DNA of 7,899 bases, taken from contig CAMYNO010000266.1 in the NCBI GenBank assembly GCA_947259815.1, positions 1 through 7,899 on the forward strand. Direction: 5' to 3'. A program made the position numbers and the translations under genes. The stretch's first letter is position 1. The number at the start of each line of letters is the position of its first letter. The notes beneath the pieces are model-generated. The model had not been told where the DNA came from. It did not search any database and saw nothing but the letters and a program-made list of their open reading frames with translations. Origin of the DNA: an uncultured Parvularculaceae bacterium. Lineage in GTDB: Bacteria > Pseudomonadota > Alphaproteobacteria > Caulobacterales > Parvularculaceae. This document shows positions 1 to 6,053 of the stretch, one piece after another.

Positions 1-739
1 CGTCGTTGCGCGCGCCAAGCGACCCGTCGTCGTTCACATGCACTTTTGGAACGATGAACATGGAAATGCCGGCGGTTCCTTCCGGCGCATCCGGCAGGCG
101 GGCCAGTACGAGATGAATGATATTATCGGTCATCTCGTGATCGCCATAGGTAATGAATATCTTCTGGCCACTGATCTTATAGCGGCCATCGCCGACCGGC
201 TCAGCTTTCGTGCGGATGGCGGACAGATCGGAGCCGGCCTGGGGCTCTGTCAGGTTCATGGTGCCGGTCCAGGCGCCGGAAACCATCTTTTCGAGATAAA
301 TCTGCTTTTGCGCGTCCGTGCCCGCATGCATGATCGCCTTGACCGCGCCGGTCGTCAGCGTCGTGCCGATGGCGAACGACATGCAGGCGCCGTTAAGACC
401 GTCCACAAGCGCATTCGCGAGCGTCGCCGGCAGGCCCTGCCCGCCCCATTGCTCGGGAAACGCAAGCGAGTTCCAGCCGCCTTCCACATACTGTGCGTAG
501 GCTTGCGCAAAACCCGGCGTGGTTCTGACCACGCCGTTTTCAAGCCGCGCGCCGTCTTGGTCGCTCGCCTCGTTCAGCGGTGCAACGACCTGATCACAGA
601 ACTTGCCCATCTCGTCCATTACCGCCGAGACGATATCGGTTGAAAGGTCGGGAAAGGCGCCCGATTTCTCAAGCGCGCCAAAACCGGCTGCGTGATCCAG
701 TATGAAGCGCATATCGCGAATCGGCGTGGCGTAAGTCAT
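1..739 (-). CDS. Acyl-CoA dehydrogenase, N-terminal part (cut by window edge)
   Basis: This is the first 246 residues of a flavin-dependent acyl-CoA dehydrogenase, which introduces a trans-2,3 double bond into an acyl-CoA and passes electrons to ETF. The protein opens with MTYATPIRDMRFIL, typical of the long subfamily (about 590-600 residues) that includes DmdC-like 3-methylmercaptopropionyl-CoA dehydrogenases and has an extra N-terminal domain. The signature MNLTEPQAGSD lies at residues 161-171, where the flavin and substrate site is expected. It is followed by FITYGDHEMTDNIIHLVLAR at about 195-214, the beta-domain of this subfamily. The ATG at 737-739 has an AGAGGA ribosome site about 8 bases upstream. 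The catalytic glutamate and C-terminal domains lie beyond position 1, so the substrate cannot be assigned. The family call is firm; DmdC itself is only one possibility. It is transcribed away from the secreted-protein gene at 865. Confidence 0.93.
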   Translation of the reverse strand, partial: MTYATPIRDMRFILDHAAGFGALEKSGAFPDLSTDIVSAVMDEMGKFCDQVVAPLNEASDQDGARLENGVVRTTPGFAQAYAQYVEGGWNSLAFPEQWGGQGLPATLANALVDGLNGACMSFAIGTTLTTGAVKAIMHAGTDAQKQIYLEKMVSGAWTGTMNLTEPQAGSDLSAIRTKAEPVGDGRYKISGQKIFITYGDHEMTDNIIHLVLARLPDAPEGTAGISMFIVPKVHVNDDGSLGARND

Positions 740-805
740 GCGAAAATTCCTCTTGCTCGCGTGCCTTTATGAACGCGCCGCGCCATCATTAACAGGGCGC
801 AATAC

Positions 806-825
806 AGCGCGTCGGCGCGTTTTTT
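806..825 (+). terminator. Terminator-like hairpin in the leader of the secreted-protein gene
   Basis: CGCG (808-811), a TCGG loop (812-815) and CGCG (816-819) form a short GC stem, extendable by one wobble pair and one A-T pair, followed directly by six T (820-825). The shape is that of a weak intrinsic terminator on the plus strand. No plus-strand gene ends here, so it would act as an attenuator for the gene at 865 or be fortuitous. The same right arm (CGGCGCGTT, 813-821) is also a perfect 9-base inverted match to AACGCGCCG at 772-780. The four-pair core is short, so confidence is low. Confidence 0.25.
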
Positions 826-834
826 GCACGTCTT

Positions 835-857
835 CTGGCGGGAGAACACGCCAGGAG
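835..857 (+). promoter_or_regulatory. Inverted repeat overlapping the ribosome binding site of the secreted-protein gene
   Basis: CTGGCG (835-840) and CGCCAG (849-854) are perfect inverted repeats around an 8-base loop. The right arm ends inside the AGGAG ribosome site (853-857), which sits 7 bases before the ATG at 865. In RNA the stem would cover the first two bases of the Shine-Dalgarno and could dampen translation. The repeat and ribosome site are seen directly; the regulatory role is inference. Confidence 0.4.
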
Positions 858-864
858 ACTATCC

Positions 865-1251
865 ATGCCGGCTTGGGGGAAGTTTTTTACGGCAACCGCA
901 TTATTGTGGTTCGCAACCACGAGTGCAGGCTCTGCGCCGCTTGTCTCTTATGCCTATGACGGCGTCTATCAAGGCGGCGCCATCCTCGCCGATGATCTAT
1001 CCGATTCCGCCTGCCCGCTAATTCCGCTTTATCGCATCGAGATCCGCAACGGCGCCTTAAGGGCGTGGGACCGGGGGCGGCAGACCGTGAAGGGGATCAT
1101 CACCCATGACGGTTTCTTCAACGCCGATTATTATTTCAGCAATGGCCGCGGGCACGTATTCGAAGGCTCCATCGACAGCCGGGGCCGGCTTGTCGGCGGC
1201 GTCTTTTACGGGCGCTGCGCCTGGATCGTCGAGCTGACCCGCGCGCCCTGA
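865..1251 (+). CDS. Small secreted protein of unknown function
   Basis: This 128-residue protein was not assigned to a named family. Residues 1-24 form a Sec-type signal peptide: a lysine at position 6, a hydrophobic core, and a likely cleavage after AGSA at residue 24. The mature part, about 104 residues, begins with the motif YDGVYQGG (31-38). It then alternates short hydrophobic strands with turns such as RNG (61-63), HDG (81-83) and DSRGRL (104-109), suggesting a small all-beta fold. The layout resembles small periplasmic domains with a YxGxYxG start and a terminal RC-W/F-x-L-TR segment, but that likeness is from memory. Two cysteines, C50 and C118, could form a disulfide tying the ends together. 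The start is supported by AGGAG 7 bases upstream. It converges on the lipase gene with 12 bases between the stops and no clear terminator. Confidence 0.8.
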   Translation: MPAWGKFFTATALLWFATTSAGSAPLVSYAYDGVYQGGAILADDLSDSACPLIPLYRIEIRNGALRAWDRGRQTVKGIITHDGFFNADYYFSNGRGHVFEGSIDSRGRLVGGVFYGRCAWIVELTRAP

Positions 1252-1263
1252 TATCGACGTCGC

Positions 1264-2589
1264 CTAATAGTTCAGTTCAAAAACGCTTGGCGTCGCATCT
1301 TCGCTTTTGTCTGCATCTTTTTGTAACGCCCCCAGCGCTTTGTCGATGGCGTCGCGATAATTTCGCGGGCGATGCGGCTCGGCGTTGGTCCAGTCAACGT
1401 CCTTCTCGATGAAGGCTATGCCGGCGCCGCGCGGAATACGAACATAGGTGCCGAAATGCTCACCCTCCACGCAATGGAAGGATCGCTTCAGCGGATTCCA
1501 GATCGCCGGCACCATGTCGCCATCGCGAATGATAGTGTAGACCCGATCTTCGCCGAGCGCATAGGACGCGTAAGTCTTGATCGGATTTTGATCCTTGAAC
1601 TCCTCGCAGCTTTCCGCATCGCGCGCATAAAGAGCGAGCGGCGGGGCGAAAAGATAGGCGGTCTTGACTTCAAACGGCCAATCATCCGCTGGCGGATTGA
1701 TCTGTGGCGGCAGACCGTCCTCGCGCCGCCAGGTAAGCCCCTCAAAGGCGCCGAGAGACATCTGCGCAATGCCGGCGCCGAGGCTATGACCGATTACGGT
1801 CACCTTTATCTTTTCATTAGCGTCGCCACTGCGAATTTTGTTGCGGCAGATGAAATTGGCGAGACTGACGCGCGGGCCATTGTCAAAAGCGACATCTGGC
1901 TGTTTGAATTCCTGCTCCGCGCAGTGATCGGCAAGCTCGGCAATGCTGTAGGCATCATCAAAGAAATCCTTCCGGATGACATTGCGAAAGCTTGAGCGAA
2001 AGCCGCCATGCCCGCGCGGCACATAGGGCTTTCCATCCTTGCGGCCTTTGTAGCTCACGCCGGTGCGAAGATCCTGAATGAGATCGAAGGGATTAAACCC
2101 GACTTCCGTTCCGGTGAATACGACGGTTACTTCATTGGAGCCCGGACGGCCGAGAAGAAAAAGGTTGGGATCGTGCAAAATCAAATAATAGCGCGGATGA
2201 AAATAAGCGGCGTCATATCCAAGATCGCGGTAGTCGAGCGCCGCGTCCTTGCGCTTTTTCGTAACGCTGTCTTCTTCCGTCGCGCAGTAGGAAATTTCCA
2301 TGAGCAGCGCCGCATGGGCAAGGGCGGACACCGTATCGACGTCACCGCGATCAGTTTCGGGAAGCAAGTTGACCCGATCAAGCTCGACCACGTCGCTTTC
2401 GTCCGGTTCACGCAGGTCTGCGTCTATTTTTTCAGGCTTGGCCTTTTCAACCTTTTTGATGCAGCGAAGCGCATAAGGATCGGAAACGCTCGCTACGCTG
2501 GTTTTCCCAAGCGACGGCGTCGTCCAATAACTTATATTTGACGCGCATCCCGCAGAAAGAAATAAAGCTGCTATCGCAACCAATCTCAT
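1264..2589 (-). CDS. Class 3 (fungal-type) lipase-like lipoprotein
   Basis: This is a 441-residue alpha/beta-hydrolase of the lipase class 3 family, which hydrolyses acyl esters. The N-terminus MRLVAIAALFLSAGC is a lipoprotein signal with lipobox LSAGC and acylated Cys15. Alanine at +2 suggests the outer membrane. Family landmarks are a VVFTGTE strand (156-162), a GHGGF motif (193-197) and the nucleophile elbow GHSLGAG with Ser269 (267-273). Asp358 (in GDMVP) and probably His378 (in GEHFGTY) complete the triad. About 140 residues precede the core and are not recognised; a further roughly 50-residue segment between GHGGF and the elbow contains cysteines. An upstream in-frame TTG at 2607 is possible, but the ATG at 2589 gives a standard signal peptide and follows a G-rich ribosome site (2594-2599). 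True substrate (lipid, ester, polymer) is unknown. The gene is divergent from sua5. Confidence 0.88.
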   Translation of the reverse strand: MRLVAIAALFLSAGCASNISYWTTPSLGKTSVASVSDPYALRCIKKVEKAKPEKIDADLREPDESDVVELDRVNLLPETDRGDVDTVSALAHAALLMEISYCATEEDSVTKKRKDAALDYRDLGYDAAYFHPRYYLILHDPNLFLLGRPGSNEVTVVFTGTEVGFNPFDLIQDLRTGVSYKGRKDGKPYVPRGHGGFRSSFRNVIRKDFFDDAYSIAELADHCAEQEFKQPDVAFDNGPRVSLANFICRNKIRSGDANEKIKVTVIGHSLGAGIAQMSLGAFEGLTWRREDGLPPQINPPADDWPFEVKTAYLFAPPLALYARDAESCEEFKDQNPIKTYASYALGEDRVYTIIRDGDMVPAIWNPLKRSFHCVEGEHFGTYVRIPRGAGIAFIEKDVDWTNAEPHRPRNYRDAIDKALGALQKDADKSEDATPSVFELNY

Positions 2590-2623
2590 AATCGCCCCCG
2601 TCAGCAAATATTCGATTCAGCCA

Positions 2624-2646
2624 ATTGCGCTTGCCCTGAACGCAAT
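2624..2646. repeat. Inverted repeat ATTGCG-N11-CGCAAT in the lipase/sua5 spacer
   Basis: ATTGCG (2624-2629) and CGCAAT (2641-2646) are perfect inverted repeats separated by 11 bases. A second overlapping pair, TTCAG (2616-2620) and CTGAA (2636-2640), lies in the same stretch. The position is around the expected start point of the candidate lipase promoter, so a repressor site is conceivable. Six-base arms occur by chance often, and no known operator is matched. Confidence 0.25.
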
Positions 2647-2649
2647 CCG

Positions 2650-2677
2650 ATTAAAACATGAATCTACTTGTCGCCAA
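2650..2677 (-). promoter_or_regulatory. Candidate sigma-70-type promoter for the lipase gene
   Basis: Read on the minus strand, TTGGCG (2672-2677) and TTTAAT (2650-2655) are separated by 16 bases. They match the TTGACA and TATAAT consensus at 4 and 5 of 6 positions. Transcription would start near 2643, giving a leader of about 55 bases before the ATG at 2589. This is consensus matching by eye only. Confidence 0.35.
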
Positions 2678-2694
2678 AGGGGCGTCGAAAAGAG

Positions 2695-2711
2695 TATGAC
2701 GTTCCTATGAC
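2695..2711. repeat. Tandem TATGAC repeat spaced one helical turn upstream of sua5
   Basis: TATGAC occurs at 2695-2700 and again at 2706-2711, a centre-to-centre period of 11 bases, ending 18 bases before the sua5 ATG. Direct repeats with this phasing are typical of sites for OmpR/PhoB-type winged-helix regulators, but no regulator can be named. Either copy could also be a poor -10 element, although neither has a good -35 at normal spacing. Confidence 0.3.
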
Positions 2712-2729
2712 ACCTCGTGAACATTCCTG

Positions 2730-3692
2730 ATGCGGACCGCGCCTGACAAAGTGATAGAGCAAGCTGCGGACGCTATTTCTACGGGCGGCCTCGTGGCCGT
2801 GCCGACCGAAACAGTCTATGGTTTGGCGGCGGACGCGACCAATGACGACGCCGTCGCCAGAATTTTTGAGGCGAAAGGCCGGCCGCAATTCAATCCGCTG
2901 ATTATTCACGTAACAGGCGCTAAGATGGCGTCCCGGTTCGTTGAAGTTTCGCCGCTCGCGCAAAAGCTGATGGATGCGTTCTGGCCGGGACCGCTTACGC
3001 TTGTCCTGCCGCGGCGCACAGACGCAAAGGTTTCGCTGCTTGTATCCGCCGGTCTTGATACGCTTGCCATACGCGCGCCAAATCACGAAATCGCGCAACG
3101 CCTGATCGCCGCCGCCGGGAAACCGTTGGCGGCGCCAAGCGCAAATCGCTCCGGCGAGATCAGCCCGACCGAAGCCGATCACGTTCGCAACGGCGGGCTT
3201 CTCATCGCGCCGGACATGATTATCGATGGCGGGCCCTGTCAGGTCGGGGTTGAGTCGACAATCGTGAAAATCGACGACGATGCCGCGACCCTGCTTCGTC
3301 CCGGCGGCATTGCGCGCGAGGCGATAGAGGCGGTTGTCGACGCGCCGCTAATCACCCTTCAGCATACAGATAAACTGCTCGCGCCGGGCATGCTCGCCAG
3401 TCATTACGCACCGCGCGCAAGCCTGCGCCTTAATGCGCCAGACGCCCAACCGGATGAAGCCTTTCTGGGCTTTGGCGACGCACGCGGCGACAGCGCGGGG
3501 TATGCGTTGAACCTCAGCCCCACAGGCAATCTGCGCGAGGCGGCGGCGAATTTGTTCGCACATTTGCGAAAACTCGATGCAGCCTGTCTGGAGATGGAAC
3601 TGCACGGCATCGCCGCCGCGCCCATACCAAACGAAGGGCTTGGCGAGGCTATCAACGATCGCCTAACCCGCGCCGCCGCGCCGCGGGCTTAG
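2730..3692 (+). CDS. sua5: L-threonylcarbamoyladenylate synthase (Sua5/YrdC/YwlC family, long form)
   Basis: This cytosolic enzyme makes threonylcarbamoyl-AMP from threonine, bicarbonate and ATP. TsaD and partners then transfer the group to A37 of ANN-decoding tRNAs (t6A). The 320 residues match the two-domain Sua5 form rather than the shorter TsaC. The YrdC domain shows PTETVYGLAAD (25-35), KGRPQFNPL (49-57), WPGPLTL (85-91), APSANRSG (135-142), STIV (176-179) and LLRPGG (188-193). The linker APGMLASHYAPR (218-229) leads into the C-terminal Sua5 domain, ending in GLGEAINDRLTRAA (303-316). An in-frame stop at 2718-2720 makes the ATG at 2730 the first ATG, yet no convincing Shine-Dalgarno precedes it. 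It may lead a transcript that includes the PPOX gene 35 bases downstream, since no terminator is visible between them. Confidence 0.96.
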   Translation: MRTAPDKVIEQAADAISTGGLVAVPTETVYGLAADATNDDAVARIFEAKGRPQFNPLIIHVTGAKMASRFVEVSPLAQKLMDAFWPGPLTLVLPRRTDAKVSLLVSAGLDTLAIRAPNHEIAQRLIAAAGKPLAAPSANRSGEISPTEADHVRNGGLLIAPDMIIDGGPCQVGVESTIVKIDDDAATLLRPGGIAREAIEAVVDAPLITLQHTDKLLAPGMLASHYAPRASLRLNAPDAQPDEAFLGFGDARGDSAGYALNLSPTGNLREAAANLFAHLRKLDAACLEMELHGIAAAPIPNEGLGEAINDRLTRAAAPRA

Positions 3693-3727
3693 CACCAATG
3701 GCGCGCATTTAAGCGAAAGGTCCAAAC

Positions 3728-4351
3728 ATGAACTTCAACCAAGTAATTACATCGCGAGAGGAATTTCGCTCTATAATGCCAGAACCCAGCGAACTGGTTA
3801 CGCGCAAAGCATTGGATCGGCTGGACAAGCATTGCGGCGTATTTATTAATCGTGCGCCATTCATGGTTTTGGCTACAGCAGACTCAAATGGACATATCGA
3901 CGTATCCCCAAAAGGCGATCCGCAAGGGTTTGTGAAGATTATCGATAACACCACGCTCGCTATTCCGGACAGGCCCGGAAATCGTCGAGCCGATTCCATT
4001 GAAAATATTCTACAGAATCCGAAAGTCGGATTGATATTCATTATACCCGGGAAAACAGAAACGTTACGCGTCAACGGCAACGCGCTTATCGTCCGCGACG
4101 ATGATTTAAGAGACTCAATGAAAGTCCAAGGCCAGAGCCCAGATTTCGCAATAGTCGTTAATGTCGAAGAGGCTTTTTTTCATTGTTCAAAATGCATGAT
4201 CCGATCAAAGCTATGGGAAGCAGAATGCTGGCCTAGCTTGGAGGGACTGCCGCGCCTCGCCGAAACAATGGTTGACGCTGGGGAATTAGATATCAGCGAA
4301 GAAGAAATGCACAAAATCGTCATCAATGACGAACGCGAACGGTTGTATTGA
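3728..4351 (+). CDS. PPOX-class FMN-dependent protein (pyridoxamine 5'-phosphate oxidase-like, DR_2398 type)
   Basis: This 207-residue protein has the split-barrel FMN-binding fold and most resembles the 'PPOX class probable FMN-dependent enzyme, DR_2398 family'. Recognisable segments are FMVLATADSNGHIDVSPKGD (45-64), IPDRPGNRRADS (79-90), NPKVGLIFIIPG (97-108), ETLRVNGNA (111-119) and HCSKCMIRSKLW (152-163). Members are predicted oxidoreductases without a settled substrate, so it should not be called pyridoxine biosynthetic PdxH. AAAGG lies about 8 bases before the ATG. Base composition is odd: the 60-base block at 3841-3900 is 40% GC, against 68% for the block at 3121-3180 in sua5. Leucine is coded by TTA three times and CTA twice. 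This suggests a different history from sua5, perhaps lateral acquisition. Confidence 0.9.
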   Translation: MNFNQVITSREEFRSIMPEPSELVTRKALDRLDKHCGVFINRAPFMVLATADSNGHIDVSPKGDPQGFVKIIDNTTLAIPDRPGNRRADSIENILQNPKVGLIFIIPGKTETLRVNGNALIVRDDDLRDSMKVQGQSPDFAIVVNVEEAFFHCSKCMIRSKLWEAECWPSLEGLPRLAETMVDAGELDISEEEMHKIVINDERERLY

Positions 4352-4365
4352 AGGCGAGAAAACAA

Positions 4366-4384
4366 TATCTGCAACCGCCAGATA
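4366..4384 (-). terminator. Possible weak terminator between converging genes
   Basis: TATCTG (4366-4371) and CAGATA (4379-4384) form a perfect 6-base-pair stem with a 7-base loop in the 61-base gap between the converging PPOX and DUF6090-like genes. On the minus strand the stem is followed by the T-rich TTGTTTTCTC, so it could end the DUF6090 transcript. There is no T-run on the plus side. The stem is short and AT-rich, so function is uncertain. Confidence 0.3.
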
Positions 4385-4412
4385 GAATCTTCGGGCGTCG
4401 CAGTCGCATCAC

Positions 4413-5144
4413 TTATTGATCAAGTTCATTGTCAATCAATTCTGCGATCACGGTCTGGCGGTTCAGAATGTCCCGACCGCCGAAAATCATATCATTGGTG
4501 TAAACGCGCGCAGCGGATACGGCGTTTCGAAAGTGTTGATCCGTACACAGCTCGTCCAGTTTGATTTCAATATTTTCCCAGCGAATGTCTTCTCCGCCGC
4601 CAACGGGATCGTCGAAACGAAACTCAACCTGGCTTTCGACATAAGTCGTATGCGGGCCAGCGCGCACCAGCGTCGTATCGAAGATACGATCTACCCGCTC
4701 GACACTCTCCAGCAAACGGGTCAATTGCCCGCGCAAGTCATCATTGCTGATCAATTGAAAGCGACCTGTGGCGTTGAGTTCGTCAATCGTACCGCGCACC
4801 AATACGGGCGGCAGTGATTTGCCAATGAGGAACAAGCCGCTTGCAAAGGCGTCGCGCGCGTCTTCATCGACGGCGCATTGCTCCAACTGATCGAGGATTA
4901 TCTGGGCGTAATCGGCATGGCGCTGCATAAAGCCAATCTGGAATTCATTGCTGGCTATCGACGTCTCTAAATCGTCGCGTAATCGCTCAAGGTAAATGTA
5001 CTCCTCGGCTCGCGCCTGACGCGCCTCATTCCAATTGGAAACCTGAATACCAATGAATACGCCGAATACAACGATTAAAAAATCGATGCCGATGGCGGTC
5101 CAGTTCTGGTTTAGGACATGCTCAGTGATGCGTCGCAGCAACAA
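4413..5144 (-). CDS. Membrane-anchored DUF6090-like protein of unknown function
   Basis: This 243-residue protein has one clear transmembrane helix at about 17-36. It is preceded by RRITEHVLNQNW and followed by the hallmark VSNWNEAR (35-42). That arrangement, helix ending in GVFIGIQVSNWNE then a charged helical region with LERLRDDLE (52-60), matches proteins annotated as DUF6090; the assignment is from memory. The remainder is likely mostly helical, with RGTIDELNATGRFQLI (117-132) the conserved-looking core and a soluble C-terminal part whose side of the membrane is unclear. The start is a TTG at 5142-5144, with GGAGAG 6 bases before it; the next codon is also TTG. No ATG fits. It lies 92 bases downstream of the methyltransferase gene on the same strand, but a palindrome and a TATGAT box in that gap suggest its own promoter. 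No function is known. Confidence 0.82.
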   Translation of the reverse strand: MLLRRITEHVLNQNWTAIGIDFLIVVFGVFIGIQVSNWNEARQARAEEYIYLERLRDDLETSIASNEFQIGFMQRHADYAQIILDQLEQCAVDEDARDAFASGLFLIGKSLPPVLVRGTIDELNATGRFQLISNDDLRGQLTRLLESVERVDRIFDTTLVRAGPHTTYVESQVEFRFDDPVGGGEDIRWENIEIKLDELCTDQHFRNAVSAARVYTNDMIFGGRDILNRQTVIAELIDNELDQ

Positions 5145-5167
5145 TGTTGGCTCTCCAATTCGGCGCT

Positions 5168-5199
5168 ATCATAACATAAGTTGCGAATGCCCGCATTCG
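5168..5199 (-). promoter_or_regulatory. Palindrome and -10-like box upstream of the DUF6090-like gene
   Basis: CGAATGC (5184-5190) and GCATTCG (5193-5199) form a 16-base palindrome with two central bases. On the minus strand a TATGAT box (5168-5173, 5 of 6 to TATAAT) lies downstream, and the palindrome covers the place of its -35 element, which is itself poor. An operator overlapping a promoter would look like this. As RNA it could instead fold as a 6-base-pair hairpin after the methyltransferase stop, but no T-run follows, so an intrinsic terminator is unlikely. Confidence 0.35.
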
Positions 5200-5236
5200 G
5201 TGAGTGTCGCTCATGCCGGTTTGGATTGAAGACTTG

Positions 5237-6037
5237 TTATTCGGGCTTGCGAAACTTCAGCAAAAAGCGATCAGTTTTGCGCCGCACTTCCGGATCGAAA
5301 ACGCCAAGCTCATAGTTGTCATCGAGATTGCGCAACAGACCGGTCTGCCCGACAAGTTCAAAACCGGCCCCGCCCGCGAGCGCCTTTACAATCGTCGGGT
5401 CGATGCGGTGGGTGTCGCCGCCGCTTGATTTCGGCGTTCCCGGTTTCGCTGCGTGATCGAGCACCACGAAATAGCCGCCCGGCTTCAGGATACGATAAGC
5501 TTCGGCATAGGCGCCTTTTTCGTCCCCCAGATCTTCCACGCCGGCGGGCATGAAATAGAGTTCATGGGGGCCCAAAAACCATGTCACGATATCCATCGAG
5601 GCGTCGTCAGCATTCAGTTCATCAAAATTGCAGCGTGCATGACGGACATTCGGCAGGCGATTTTTACTTAAGCGTTCTGCGACCTGCTTGCCGGCAAAGG
5701 AATCGAACGCCGGCGGGTTCTGCATGATGACGGCCCCTTCGGGCCCGACAATATTCGCCAGGATCTCGGTATAGTAGCCATGGCCGGCTTCCATCTCGAA
5801 AATCTTCATGCCCGGCGCAACGCCGGTAAAGGCAAGAACCTCCGCCGGCTTTCGCAGTGGATCGTCAGCAGCATCCTCCGTCGGCCGGTCAGGATTGGCG
5901 AGCGCCTCCGCAATCGCTTCTTTCGGGTCTTGTGGCGGAATACTCAGTTCGGCAGGCTCGGAGCCGCATGCCGCCAGGCATAAAGCCATCGGCGCCAGCA
6001 TGGCGCTGCGAATAGTCGTTGCGATCTTTCTCTTCAT
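5237..6037 (-). CDS. Predicted lipoprotein class I SAM-dependent methyltransferase (COG4798 type)
   Basis: This is a 266-residue protein with a Rossmann methyltransferase domain behind a lipoprotein signal. Residues 1-23 have a basic start (MKRK), a hydrophobic stretch and lipobox LAAC with Cys24; glycine at +2 argues for the outer membrane. The domain starts with KPAEVLAFTGVAPGMKIFEM (63-82), where SAM-binding motif I reads EAGHGYYTEILA (83-94). Then come FDELNADDASMDIV (138-151), ILKPGGYFVVLDH (183-195), THRIDPTIVK (209-218) and GFELVGQTGLLRN (225-237). These match proteins labelled 'predicted methyltransferase' COG4798, whose substrate is unknown. The ATG at 6037 has a GGGGA ribosome site 5 bases upstream. 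A longer frame to 6229 exists, but it would bury the signal peptide and cross into the divergent oxidase gene. An exported SAM enzyme is puzzling, as SAM is cytosolic. Confidence 0.88.
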   Translation of the reverse strand: MKRKIATTIRSAMLAPMALCLAACGSEPAELSIPPQDPKEAIAEALANPDRPTEDAADDPLRKPAEVLAFTGVAPGMKIFEMEAGHGYYTEILANIVGPEGAVIMQNPPAFDSFAGKQVAERLSKNRLPNVRHARCNFDELNADDASMDIVTWFLGPHELYFMPAGVEDLGDEKGAYAEAYRILKPGGYFVVLDHAAKPGTPKSSGGDTHRIDPTIVKALAGGAGFELVGQTGLLRNLDDNYELGVFDPEVRRKTDRFLLKFRKPE

Positions 6038-6053
6038 GGTTCCCCACAATAGC

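Noticed and set aside
38..643. Plus-strand open frame of 201 codons
   Set aside because: It lies wholly antisense to the acyl-CoA dehydrogenase, whose motifs are unmistakable; the frame is arginine-rich low-complexity, typical of GC-rich shadow frames.
738..1021. Short plus-strand frames at 738-959 and 824-1021
   Set aside because: They overlap the secreted-protein gene in other frames; only the frame starting at 865 has both a good ribosome site and a signal peptide.
1252..1263. Terminator between the converging secreted-protein and lipase genes
   Set aside because: The 12-base gap holds no hairpin or T-run on either strand.
1372..2541. Two long plus-strand open frames (1372-1995 and 2008-2541)
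   Set aside because: Both are antisense to the lipase, have no ribosome site, and show no family-like motif.
2664..3182. Minus-strand open frame of 172 codons
   Set aside because: It is antisense to the conserved YrdC domain of sua5 and encodes nothing recognisable.
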